Assembly (NCBI GenBank): GCA_018873225.1
Contig: JAEILZ010000007.1
Location: forward strand, 1,860,001-1,924,000
Origin: [Phialemoniopsis] sp. UDSM-2020
Lineage: Eukaryota; Ascomycota; Sordariomycetes; Thyridiales; Thyridiaceae
Length of the DNA stretch: 64,000 bases
Direction: 5' to 3'
In this document: in pieces, positions 1 through 10,130 of the stretch
Position numbering within the stretch: the stretch's first letter is position 1
Layout: every line of letters starts with the position of its first letter
Notes under the pieces: model-generated
The model's input: the letters and a program-made list of their open reading frames with translations, nothing else
The model's database searches: none
What the model was told of the DNA's origin: nothing
Made by a program: the position numbers and the translations under genes

Positions 1-207
1 TATCACGCTTTGAGTCTCTAAGGTCTTTGAAGTGAGATAGGGGCCCGCTGAATTCGTAAATTCGATAGCTCTGCTGCACTTATATATACATATCGTGTCC
101 TTTAGTTACGAACACCAACACTAGGTACTTACTAAGTCTCGGTAGGCTATCAGCCAAGAAGCCAGCGAAGCACGTAAGACGGCCTTCGTAGTTCACCCGG
201 CCCGACA

Positions 208-910
208 TCACGTGATTCCTTTTCGTCTCGAAACGCTCAAACTCGTCTTGAGAGATATTGTGAACCATAGATCCAGCTTGTTTTCGTTTTGAAAGAGGTG
301 TTTTCTTGATGATATCAAGATCCTACGGAATGTTGATGTCGCTGGGCTTGTTGTTGGTGGAAGATGTGGCACTTGCAGTGCCAAGAATTGGCGGCGGGGC
401 AACAGGCAGACCTTGAATCCTTCCAGGGCTGTTAGTTCACCCCACTGGGGCCCTTGTCCACTGTTAAGCGCTATTCGGTATACGCTAATCAGCCCATTCC
501 GTCCAGCTGGAACACCAAGGCAGCACAATAACGATTCAGACGACCGAGTTTCCGGACTCTCGACTCGCAAAATCGTGTTGCCTAACCCCTGAATTTTCTT
601 TTCCTTGAGAATACTCGAGTTCGAAACAAAGTAACTCTGTATCCAAGAGTCGATACCCCATGTTGCCACATGCCGATCTGTTGTGGTCAGCTGTTTCGTA
701 TTTCACAGCCTGCGCTAGTTCGCCGGTGCTCACGGAATCGGCCTGTTGCCCCATGAAAGTGACCACACCCGATGACTCTTCGTATCTAATCCTCGAATAC
801 CTGTCATCTTGAGGCCTTTTCAAGAGCATGATTGACCTGATGTCTCCCTCTATGTGTATTTGTTTAGCCTTGTTTCTGCCCATTGGCAGGCTCCAATATA
901 TCTGGCCCAA
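208..910 (-). pseudogene. Possible degenerate or unresolved gene at the left edge
   Basis: Two overlapping minus-strand open frames (910 to 536 and 669 to 208) have protein-like composition, for example a stretch around ATWGIDSWIQSYFVSN near 620-670. They are in different frames, and I found no convincing GT/AG intron joining them. A possible acceptor (TTGGGCCAG) lies just upstream at about 905-915. It could be a multi-exon gene running off the window, a frameshifted relic or chance. I do not recognise a family. The rest of 1-1060 shows nothing else, apart from the presumed promoter of the next gene at about 950-1060. Confidence 0.2.
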
Positions 911-1060
911 GGCAATTAGGCATCAGCCCCTTGCGCTCACAGACTGAGTAGTCATACCTTCTGCTGCGAGGCTGTCCTTGGCTTACTCTTCTGCTTCTTA
1001 TATCAAGCTTGTCGCTTGCTTTCATATTTTTCCCAGTATCGTATCATTGTTGCATAGCAC

Positions 1061-2183
1061 ATGAAGAAACTAGCATCAGCATTGCTCAACCTCCCTATCC
1101 GTCCTCTGAAACCCACCGCCCTTCACCCATCCTCCCACGGCCTCGCCACCCAGGCAGCCCGCACCCCATCCGCAACCATGTTCAACTTCCTCAAATCCAA
1201 AACCGAGGGCGAGCCCATCTCCGTGCGCGCGCGCAAGCGCGCCGCGAGAGACCCACGCCTCCCGGAGCCCGGCAAGGCCATCAAAGTAGACTACAAATCC
1301 AACGAGGTCGCCGTCCCCGCCGACTTCCTCGTCTCCACGCCCCCCGACGCCCGGCCCGTCACCGTCTCGGTCATCGACTGGGACAAGACGCCTCTCCCGG
1401 AGCGCAAGGGCATGTACGCCTGCATCCTAGACCACGTCATGAGCCCGAGCGAGTGCGAGACCATGCTCCGGCTCGCCGAGGCCAGCGTCGCCGACCACTA
1501 CGAGGGCAAGATCTATCCCGATCAGAGCTGGCAGCCGGCCCTGGTCAACATCGGCAGGGGGTGCGAGGTCCTCGAACCGGAGTACCGCAACAGCGACCGC
1601 ATCATCTGGGACGAGCAGGTCGTCGTCGACCGCCTGTGGGAGCGCTGCCTGCAGGCCCCCGGCGTGCGGGAGCGGCTCGAGGTGCTCAGGAACGACGAGG
1701 TGGTCCTCGGCAAGGCGCGGGCGCAGGTGGAGAGGGTATGGGAGATGAGGGGCCTGAACAAGAGGATGCGGTTCCTCAGGTATGGCGAGGGTCAATTCTT
1801 TGGACGTAAGTCTGCCTTTTTACCCTGATCCAGTATTTGCCACAGAGTACTGACGGCGAGACACAGCCCACTGTGACGGCCCATACAGAGAGCCTGGCGA
1901 TGACAAAATCATCCAGACGCACTTCACCATTCAGTTGTACTTGAACGACTCGAAACAAGCTGTTGGCGACAGTGCCGAGCTCGTCGGAGGTGCTACGTCG
2001 TTCTTGTCTGCCAACGAGCAGAGAAAGATCGACGTTGACCCCAAAGCCGGGCGAGTTCTCATTTTTCAACATCGAGGCCTTTATCACTGCGGTGCTGAAG
2101 TAGAAAAGGGACTGAAGTACACAATGAGATCGGATGTCTTGTACGAGGTGGTGAGAAGAGAGGTCAAGGAAGACGAAGCTTAA
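1061..2183 (+). CDS. 2OG-Fe(II) dioxygenase, prolyl-4-hydroxylase-like
   Basis: Two exons, 1061-1805 and 1867-2183 (intron GTAAGT...ACACAG, 61 bases), give 353 residues. The spliced protein carries the iron-binding HxD (His250, Asp252, in PHCDGPYREPG) directly across the junction. It also has the distal half of the double-stranded beta-helix, with His322 followed by a Lys332/Arg336 block (HCGAEVEKGLKYTMRSD) that fits 2-oxoglutarate binding. This pattern is typical of the P4Hc family, which oxidises protein or small-molecule substrates with Fe(II) and 2-oxoglutarate. The first about 35 residues (MKKLASALLNLP...) are basic and lack acidic residues, like a mitochondrial presequence; a second in-frame ATG at 1178 could start a cytosolic form. 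Convergent with the esterase gene, 93 bases apart. Substrate unknown. Confidence 0.85.
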
Positions 2184-2276
2184 GTAGCGACTCTCCCAGG
2201 ATAGACATGCGGGTTTGCATCAACAACTGTAACATTAGATCATCCTGGCTGAAAAGGCCATGCCACTCTGCTGAAT

Positions 2277-4110
2277 CTACCTATCATAAACATCCTTATT
2301 GGCGCTGTTGATAAGATCCAGACCCTCCTGTCGCCATGTATCCTTCTCAGTCACACAGGTCGTATTGCCGTTGAAGACAAAAACCTCGGGCGCCCCTTCA
2401 CTGCTGCTGCACCCATCGTCCTTGCCAGCGGCGGCATACCGCGGCCAGGCGGGCACCGGCTGTCCCAGTGCCTTCGTTGCCGCCGATCTGCCAGCCCACT
2501 GGTTGGGATCCCGCTTCGCGATGAACGAGATCCAGTCGCCGTTCATCAGACGCGCGAGATCGCGGTAGCTCTCGGGCAGATCCTTGATGGGTGGCGGTTG
2601 CGTGGGGTTGATGTACCCAACGCCATCGAGGTTCAAAAAGACGAAGCCCATCTCGGCAAAGTGAGCCACGCCCGTGAGCGCGTTCTGCGGCTGCGGAACA
2701 GCGTTGAACCTGAAGCAATAAGCAGGCAGACCGGCGGCGGCCCAGGTCTCACAACTGAGGCGGCGATTGGCGATGAAGGTCTTGTCACCGCCGTACGTCG
2801 CGGCGCGCTGCCACTGCTTGCCGTAGGGGTTTTCGGGGGCGACAAAACCTTGGCCCAAAAAGCCGAGTACGGGGTCCGACATGTTGGTGGTGTAGAATCC
2901 AGCAAGCTTGTCAGCGAGGGCTTGCGGCACACCAGTGCTGGTGAGGGACTTGAGGAAGTCTTCGTCGGTGTTGATACCCCGGGTACCGAAGCTGCCACCC
3001 TCGTCCGAGTTGGCGCCCAGGAGGATAGGTACGTGAGCAAAGGCACCATCAGCAAGCTGGTCAGACGTGAACCGAGCGAAGATATCGCCATCGATCTGAG
3101 GCTGCCAGTTGCTCAATGCAGTGGTGTTCAAGACATTATTGACGGTGGCGTAAGGAAGAGCGCGGAGGCAGGCGAGGGCATCAGCGGTGTCGTTGCAGCC
3201 GGTCCCAGCCAAGAGACTGTTGAAGCGGTCTTGGTTGGTCTTTGTAGGACTTGAGGGGCCGTAGTAGATGGGATTGCCGCTTTGCATAATGGCGCCTCGG
3301 AAGAGACCATCGTCGCGTCCGTTATAGGCAGTAACATGCAGGCCAACTGATGCAGCACCAGCGCTCTCGCCCCAGATAGTGACAGCTTTAGCGTCGCCGC
3401 CGAAACCGCCAATGTTCTCCTGGACCCAGTGCAGGCCTAAGCGCTGGTCACGGATGCCCATGTTAGAGCTGCCCTCTTTGTGCAGCTCGTCGGAGTTGAG
3501 GAAACCCCATCCACCGAGGCGATAGTTGACGCTGACGGCCATGATGGGGTTGCCGATTTCGACAGAGTGCTGTACGATAAAGGACAAATTGAAGCGCTGG
3601 TCTGCACCACCCATGGAGAAGCCGCCGCCATGAATCCAGACGGCGACGGGCAACTTGGTCTTGGAGTAGTCGACACCGTGAGGGCGAATGATGTTCATGT
3701 AGAGGCAGTCCTCACTGTAGTTGTAGCCCAAATACGGCTGATGGATTCTCTGTCAGTCATGGATCTCCTTGGACACCATACAGTGCACGTATGACCAGCT
3801 CAAATCTACAAAAGGCTGCCGAAATGGGAGACATTGCACTTACGCCATTGCCAGGACACTCGGGACCGGGGCTCTCAGCAAATTTGACCCCAGTCCACGA
3901 CTGGTTCAAGCTCTGGGGATTTCGGAAGCGAAGGTCCCCAGCAGGTGCTTGGGCGAACTGCACTCCGAGGAAGAAGTCCTGGTCATAGCCAGGCGAGTAC
4001 ACGCCTGCGTATGTGCCATTCTTAGCATGAGCAACAGGCTTACAAGCCTTGCCGGCAACGACCGTGGCGGTCGCAGTCAGCAAAGTGACAAGCTTGATAA
4101 GTGAGTGCAT
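2277..4110 (-). CDS. Secreted type-B carboxylesterase/lipase
   Basis: Exons 4110-3844 and 3737-2277, joined over a 106-base intron (GTAAGT...TCAG) in phase 0, encode 575 residues. Residues 1-20 form a signal peptide (MHSLIKLVTLLTATATVVAG). The alpha/beta-hydrolase landmarks of the cholinesterase/Candida rugosa lipase family are present in order: SEDCLYMN, the oxyanion loop HGGG (about 125-128), the nucleophile motif GESAGA (Ser214), the acid in NSDEG (Glu335) and a histidine in GVAHFAE (about 448). Length is normal for the family. It should hydrolyse carboxylic esters outside the cell; the natural substrate cannot be told. The gene is divergent from the MYND gene across a 1 kb spacer. Confidence 0.9.
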
Positions 4111-4210
4111 GTTGAGAACCAGAGCGGCCAGTGGACGCGGTCAATGAAGTCAACGAAGAGGCCTGATCAGCTTCCACAATCCAGGGTAGAGAGTCGTGAG
4201 CCTCCCATGC

Positions 4211-4219
4211 TTAAATACC
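4211..4219 (-). promoter_or_regulatory. TATA-like element of the esterase gene
   Basis: Read on the minus strand this is GGTATTTAAG, about 100 bases upstream of the esterase ATG at 4110, a usual distance for a fungal TATA element plus short leader. Assigned by sequence and position only. Confidence 0.35.
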
Positions 4220-5151
4220 CCGGGAAAGTGTCCAAAGAGAACGGTCATGGCTGTCTCCGCCATGCCATGACAGCAGATCTCGGCCGGATAACGACATTGA
4301 AGTTGTTCGTTACCCCAAGCAGGGATCACACAGCTCTAGCTGCAAGCTTGGCTCGACCCCAGGTTCTTGCTAGAGCTCAACCAGGTCAAAGAGACGATCT
4401 TGACAAGGAAGGATCCCAGCTTTGTGGTCCATGGTCGCCGTTGTGATTTGACGACACTTCGCTCGGAACAAGAGAAGGTCCACAACGGGGAGAGTTAGAC
4501 GGGGTAAGACGGGGAGCTCATGGTTTCTTGACCGTTGAGTCTACTAGCCCAGATGAAGCTCATGTCGTGATCCACGGCGGGTCTTGGCTCATGCTCACCA
4601 GCAAACGCTCATCATGAAGCATTTGCTACCCGGAGGTCAAGATTTCGAGTCTCTATGAAAAACCGTTCATTCCGAGCCCCATCATCAAATGTGCTTTCAC
4701 CATAAAGCTGCCGATGGAAGAAAATCAGTTGAAGGATTCCCCCATGGTCAACCCATGCGACTTTGTCGAGCCGGGAGCGACGATCTCCGATGGTGAAGCG
4801 GGCGAGCCGAGCGAACCGAGCGAGATGCGGTGGAGCTGGAGCTTAGGTAGCTGTTTCCCCGCATGAACCTCCTCAACGAACTGGGGTAGCTCCCGAAAAG
4901 TCGGTTGTCGTCTGTGGTGCGAGATTGCGGCCGTCCATTGTCGATGCGGCCGTGTCCTTTGGTTGCTGTGAAAATGCATTGGAGTCAAGTCAAGTGTCGA
5001 GGAGAGATGAAGTCACTCCTCGAAGTTTGAAACAGGGGTGCGTGCCCCACATGCTCCTCAACCACCATGCGCCTTTCGCTCGAGGTTTTCGATAGTGTGC
5101 ACCCCAAAAAGCAATTGACACGAGTGATCATCTCACTAAGAACCGGAGAAG
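4220..5151. other. Intergenic, divergent promoter region
   Basis: About 0.9 kb between the divergent esterase and MYND genes. I see no coding exon, RNA gene or repeat; it presumably holds both promoters. Confidence 0.5.
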
Positions 5152-5818
5152 ATGGCAATACCAGACGTCGACGATCGGGGAGTTTTCATCTCCTTCACCC
5201 AGCTCCCCGAGGTCGGACAGGCGCCACCAGCCGAGCCATGGTACCTCATCGCCCGGGTTAAAGATGACATGACCATCACCAAGCCGACACTCGTCCTGAC
5301 GGATCAGGACGGGTCGCCCTTTGCCCTCGTTTTTGACGGTTTAGAGCGCGACGACCTCAACCTAAAGAAGCTGGGCTTCAAGAAGGGCGCCACGGCCGTG
5401 ATCCCGTGCGCATTCCGGACGCCGCCTAAGGAGGCCGGGAAGCGTGGCTTCGTCGCCATTGAGAAGGGCAAGGCAGCGGAGGTCCAGGCTATCCCCGGAC
5501 CCTTGGACGAGGCGCTGGAGTTGGCGAGACGTATGCGGTCGATGGACTTGGACACAAGCGGTACCGAGGATCCCTGTGGTGAATGTGGGAAGGGCGGTAA
5601 GGATCTGGTCAGGTGCACTGGCTGCCGGAGGGTGCGTTATTGCGGCAAGGTAAGTGCTATCCCGTCTGGCGAAGGTTGGCAAGTCGAGGTAGGCAGTGTG
5701 CAGTGGTGTGGACTTGGCTCACAGTCAACAACAGGATTGCCAGACCAAAGGCTGGACCGAAGGCGGTCACAAGATGGACTGCAAGATAATACGGGCAATT
5801 GATGGGATATGGAAGTAA
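5152..5818 (+). CDS. Small MYND-type zinc-finger protein
   Basis: Exons 5152-5649 and 5735-5818 (intron GTAAGT...AACAG, 85 bases, phase 0) give 193 residues. Splicing is required for the finger: Cys142-x2-Cys145, Cys155-x2-Cys158, Cys164-x3-Cys168 and His178-x3-Cys182 match the MYND consensus, with the second half (DCQTKGWTEGGHKMDC) in exon 2. MYND domains bind proline-rich peptides in partner proteins. The first about 130 residues are an unrecognised domain with no catalytic motif; many fungal genomes carry such short MYND proteins of unknown role. Reading through the intron would destroy the finger, which supports the model. Confidence 0.8.
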
Positions 5819-6779
5819 TCACTCTTCGCACCGTATGCCATTCTTTCCTAGCCATGTAGGGAGTTCTGATCCTTAAAAGTCACCTTACCACATTGATCTA
5901 TCAACCGCGCGCCTTGAGTTTCTCCGTAGAGTGGACGCCTCCAAAAGCAATGCTAAGCTGAAGCAGCCTATGTCTCGACGAACAATTAGAGCGCATAGCG
6001 AGCTCGGCAGTGCGATTGTGACACAAGTTGCAGTTTCGCCGCGTGTAGTCGCTGGTTTGAGTCAAGGCGTCTCCGGAGTGCTCCGGCCAAAGTAGGTGCT
6101 GACTGAACGGCCGGGAGGAAGGTCCGGCGTCCGCTACGGCACGGAAGTGGGCCACACCCCGCGTGGTGGGGAGCGGAGATCATTATCCGCACCATCGGAA
6201 CATCGCCTGTGCATCTCGACCCTACACAATTCGTAAAGGTGAACGCCTGCCTTCTGGACGGACCGATAAAAGGCGTACGAGCTTGAACCGGAGTTCTGTA
6301 GAGCATGTACAAAGACGGACCCAGACCAGTCATGATCGTTGAGACAAGCTTGATAAGATTGTGCAAATGGCCCATCTCCAAGGCCGGAGAAGACATGTCC
6401 GGGGCCTTCAACTTCCGCTTTGTTCTTAGGATTAGAATCAGTTTCATGCATAATGTGCAACGCAGAATCGCCAAGCCCACCAGGTGACGTACAAAGTAGA
6501 TCTTGGCAGCTTGAACTTCGTCGACTTTCAGGTCCGGGAGACCCCTCCAGGCAAGCGTTTCCCGAGGTCTGACACCACCGGCCCCACATGGCTCCCAGGA
6601 AGCTCTCCCATCCCATCTACCCCGGATCTTGCGATAAAGAACACCATGACCCCTCACGATCTCCAACAAACGATAGCTGCTTCATCGTTGCTCTCGAACT
6701 GTCCAATCCCCTTTCATTCCTTACCCTTCATATCTCATTCGGCAACCCAAAGCAGCCTCATACACTTGTGACGTAGACC
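5819..6779. other. Intergenic spacer
   Basis: Terminator of the MYND gene and promoter of the next hydrolase. A long minus-strand frame (about 5986-6669) lacks an ATG at its start and has no recognisable domain; I do not call it. Pyrimidine-rich blocks at about 6640-6775 fit a fungal promoter and leader. Confidence 0.4.
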
Positions 6780-8106
6780 ATGGCCGCTAACACGACCCCG
6801 GCCAACCAGCGGCCCCTGGTGGTCAAGGACAAGCCCGAGTATAGCACGCCCAAGCCGGGCTCCAAGGGCGGGCCCAAGAACGGGCACCTCGGCGCCGAGA
6901 TCGACCCCGGGTTCGCGCAGGTCAAGTCGGCCGTCGACGGCGCCATCGCGGGCATCTGGGCGACGGGCAACTGGGACGCCTTCCGCAAGGCGTGGCTCAC
7001 GCCCGTGCCCGTGCCCGAGGACTGCCCGCAGCCCGGCAAGGATATCGAGCAGACGACGCGCATGATCCCCGTGCGCGACGGCGCCGAGATCGAGATCCAG
7101 ATCTCGAAGAAGGTGGGCGACCCGGTGCCGCCCGGCGGCAAGGTGCTCGTGCTGAGGACGCACGGCGGCGGATGGGCTACGGGAGGGCATGCGACGGAGA
7201 TGGTGGAGAACCTCAAGACGGTGGATGTTGGCGGGTTGGTCATGATTAGCGTTGACTATCGACTGTGAGTTCTCTCGTCGTGTGGGGGGTGCCGCGGAGA
7301 GAGGCATGGTAGCTGATAGTCTTGATGTGTAGGGCGCCAGAGTATCCCTTCCCCATCCCTATCAACGATGCTTTTGATGCTCTAAAATGGGTAAGTTGAG
7401 ATCTCAAGGACTGACGGGATGTTCTGCTGACATATCTCCTACAGTGCAAAGCCCATGCGTCAGAGCTAGACATCAACCCAGAGAAGATCATCCTTCTGGG
7501 CGGTAGCGCAGGCGCAAACATGGTAAGCATCTTCATAACATCTTTTCAAGAAAACCTGCTTAATTCACGCCTTCACGCAGTCCATCGTTCTCTCCATCAT
7601 GGCCCGCGAGGAGGGCGTCACGGGCATCATCGGCCAGGCCCTCGACTACCCGACCTCGTGCCACCCCAAGTTCTTCCCCAAGGACAAGTACGAGCTCGAG
7701 AGCTACGACCAGCACCCGGACTCCTCGGTCGTCTCCTCAGGGCTCATGGAGACCTTCCTCGACGCCTACGACCCGGACCCGAAGCCCGACTGGCGCCACT
7801 CCCCGCTGCTCGTCGACTCGGCCAAGAACTTGCCTCCAGCATGTAAGTCTACTTCTCGTCATGGCGGTGTGTCTGTCGACTTTGCTGATATCCCCGACAG
7901 TCATCCAGATCGCCGGTGCCGACCCTCTACGCGACGAGGGTCTTGCCTGGGCCGAGCGGCTCAAGGCCGACGGCGTCCCCGTCGAGCTGCACGTCTACAA
8001 GGGCCTGCCTCATTTCTTCTCTGCTGTCGTCGCAACATTGCCACAGACCAAGCAATTCCTGGATAGGCAGGCTGCGTGGTTTAAGAAGATGGTCGCATCC
8101 TCTTGA
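6780..8106 (+). CDS. Alpha/beta-hydrolase (esterase, HSL-like abhydrolase_3 type)
   Basis: Five exons, 6780-7264, 7333-7390, 7445-7522, 7581-7842 and 7901-8106, all with GT/AG introns of 54-68 bases, encode 362 residues. Motifs run in family order: oxyanion loop THGGGW (HGGG at 128-131), DYRLAPEYPFP, nucleophile elbow GGSAG (Ser202), the acid in GADPLRDEG (Asp302) and catalytic histidine in GLPHFF (His332). There is no signal peptide, so the enzyme is probably cytosolic. Such enzymes hydrolyse short acyl esters or lactones; the substrate cannot be inferred. Convergent with the GH76 gene. Exon 1 is very GC-rich at third positions, like the other well-supported exons here. Confidence 0.88.
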
Positions 8107-8513
8107 GAAGCCTGGTTCCAGAAGCCTGCCTTGAATGACTTATGTGGACTCATCCCCCATTCTGTACTCGGTCTCCCCCTACGTGACTGTCAACAACGAG
8201 CATAGCACCCTGGCTGTCGAGTCGATTGTCGATAAGAACAAATAAAAATAATCAATTGCTATCTCCCTGGACGCCTTTAATGTGAACCGTCTGCGGGTAT
8301 GAGTCTATCCTACAACTCGGTGTATCCAGCTCAATGCCTAGATGCAGATTACCTATATCCCAGCTCGTAATTCGAGCATTGAACGCTTCGCGATGCCTGC
8401 GCAATTCTGCCGAATGCCGAAAACAATACCGCTTTGTAACAGTACGCCTCTCAACCCCCATTATGTTCTGTTGCCAAATTTTCAAGTCAGATCCCACCTT
8501 GCCCCGGAGATTC
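8107..8513. other. Convergent 3' spacer
   Basis: About 400 bases between the stops of the hydrolase and the GH76 gene. An AATAAAAATAAT stretch near 8240 could serve polyadenylation. Nothing else is seen. Confidence 0.4.
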
Positions 8514-10130
8514 TCAGTCAATGTTCATCCAGGTAAACATGAGAAGTGCGCCTATCAGGATGAAGAACGTCGCAAAGCCCGCGCCTACCTTGTCGCCCAT
8601 CGTGATCGGAGTTAGCGTGCCAAGCAGACTGTCGCTACTGGAGCCGGCGTTGGAGTCGCCTACGCTCGTACCACCAGTACTATTGGTGACGGGGGCGCTC
8701 GCAGAGTTCACGAGCAGCGAGGAGACGGCGGCGAGGACGTTCATCTGCTGACCAGCACCGACGCTGCTATCGAAGGCCTTCAGAGACCACTTGAAGCCGC
8801 AGGTCCGGCCGTTCGTGCCGCCCGTGCAAGTCGAGATTGCCGCAGCGGTCGAGGTTTGGAGGACGGTCATAATCTTGTCGTGGGCAAAGGGGCAGAGCTG
8901 GGCCACGTTGACCAGCCACCGGTGTATGTAGCCCTTGAAGCTCAGCATGTCGGTCGTGCAAGTCATGTGCTCTTCGCAGGCTATCTCATATGCAATGTTA
9001 TTGGGGAAGAATGTTTTGATGGTAGCATCGAGTAACCCCTCCACTCGCGCCTGCCAGACCGCGTCTTCTGTCTGTGACTCAGTTAGTATTGAATTCCAAG
9101 GTAGTGTTCTTCTTATCATTGGCGTCTCACATAATTCCACATGTATGCGGCACCCTGGAGGTAGACGCCGTTGTTGTACGAGAACTGTGCCTTGTTGATA
9201 TCAGTGCAGTTGGTCTCGACGTGTGCACCGTCGTAAATGTTGTAGCTGGCATCCATATAGCCAATCTCATTCATCCAAGTCCACGTCTTGTTGGCCCAGT
9301 CGAAATACGTCTGATTCTTGGTGTAGCGCGCCAGTCTGGCTCCCAAGTTGAAGAAGCATCCATTGGCAATACCTGCAGGAGTGTCAGCTAAGTTGAGCTC
9401 GAAAGAAGTGTCACACGTCACAATTGCGTACTGTTCTTGTAGTTGTAGCCCGCATTGGCGAAAGGGATCTGCCATCGGAGGCCTCCGTCACAGGTAGAGT
9501 CGTGTCGACTGGGGTCGGCTTGTGTGTTGAAGACTGCCTGTGCCAAGGCGAGCCATTGCGGCTGATCACTGGGCGGGTCGGGGAAGTTCACCTCGGCCGC
9601 CAGCATAGCAGACATGCCCCAGAATCCTTGGTCATCGTTTCCCAGCGAAGCGGTAACGTTGGGCGGCATGAAGTCCTTGTTGGGACCGACCTGCCACAGC
9701 ATGGCCGCGGACACCACATCGTTGTAGGTCGTGTCGCCCGTGTAATGCCAGTAATCAACCATTGTCCCCCATAGCGCACCTCCCTCCCACCAGTAGTAAT
9801 CGCCGGCGGGCGGCGGTCCTGGCAATATTCCGGGCGTCTGTCCCGATGTGTTGCCCTTGTAATAGCTCATGAGATCGTAAGCGAGTGTCCTGGCGGATGA
9901 TTTGATGTCGGCTATGAATGGAGCGGGGTCTTGTCAGCGCTGATCCATGCATGTGTGTGCTTGGTTCCCGAGATCCAAGATCTCTTGGCATTGTGGGGTC
10001 GTGGGGGTTGAATTCGAGATATCGTGGTCTTCGACTTACAATCCGAGCTGATGCTGTACACGGTAGCAGCTTGAACCAGCCCGCTGGTCAGCAATGCCGC
10101 GGTCGCGACGGACAGCGTTGAGAGCTTCAT
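8514..10130 (-). CDS. GH76 mannan endo-1,6-alpha-mannosidase (Dcw1/Dfg5 family)
   Basis: Exons 10130-10040, 9911-9432, 9372-9131 and 9071-8514 give 456 residues. A signal peptide ([21 protein letters not shown]) precedes the GH76 domain, with [11 protein letters not shown] (about 69-79) and the paired catalytic aspartates in NDDQGFWG (Asp123/Asp124). Splice junctions restore the family motif [19 protein letters not shown]. The C-terminal part is Ser/Thr/Gly-rich and ends in a hydrophobic segment ([16 protein letters not shown]), as expected for GPI anchoring. The family acts at the plasma membrane, where it is thought to link GPI-mannoproteins to the cell-wall glucan. Fungi often have several paralogues, so I give no symbol. 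Confidence 0.92.

Noticed and set aside
2299..3676. Several frames antisense to the esterase
   Set aside because: Shadows of the esterase exon, which has the catalytic motifs.
5986..6669. Minus-strand frame of 227 codons upstream of the alpha/beta-hydrolase
   Set aside because: It opens with TTG, has no domain, and lies in a promoter-like spacer; length is within chance for this window.
2277..10130. Secreted-hydrolase or secondary-metabolite cluster
   Set aside because: An esterase, an alpha/beta-hydrolase and a GH76 enzyme are close together, but there is no backbone synthase, transporter or pathway regulator; they look like unrelated neighbours.
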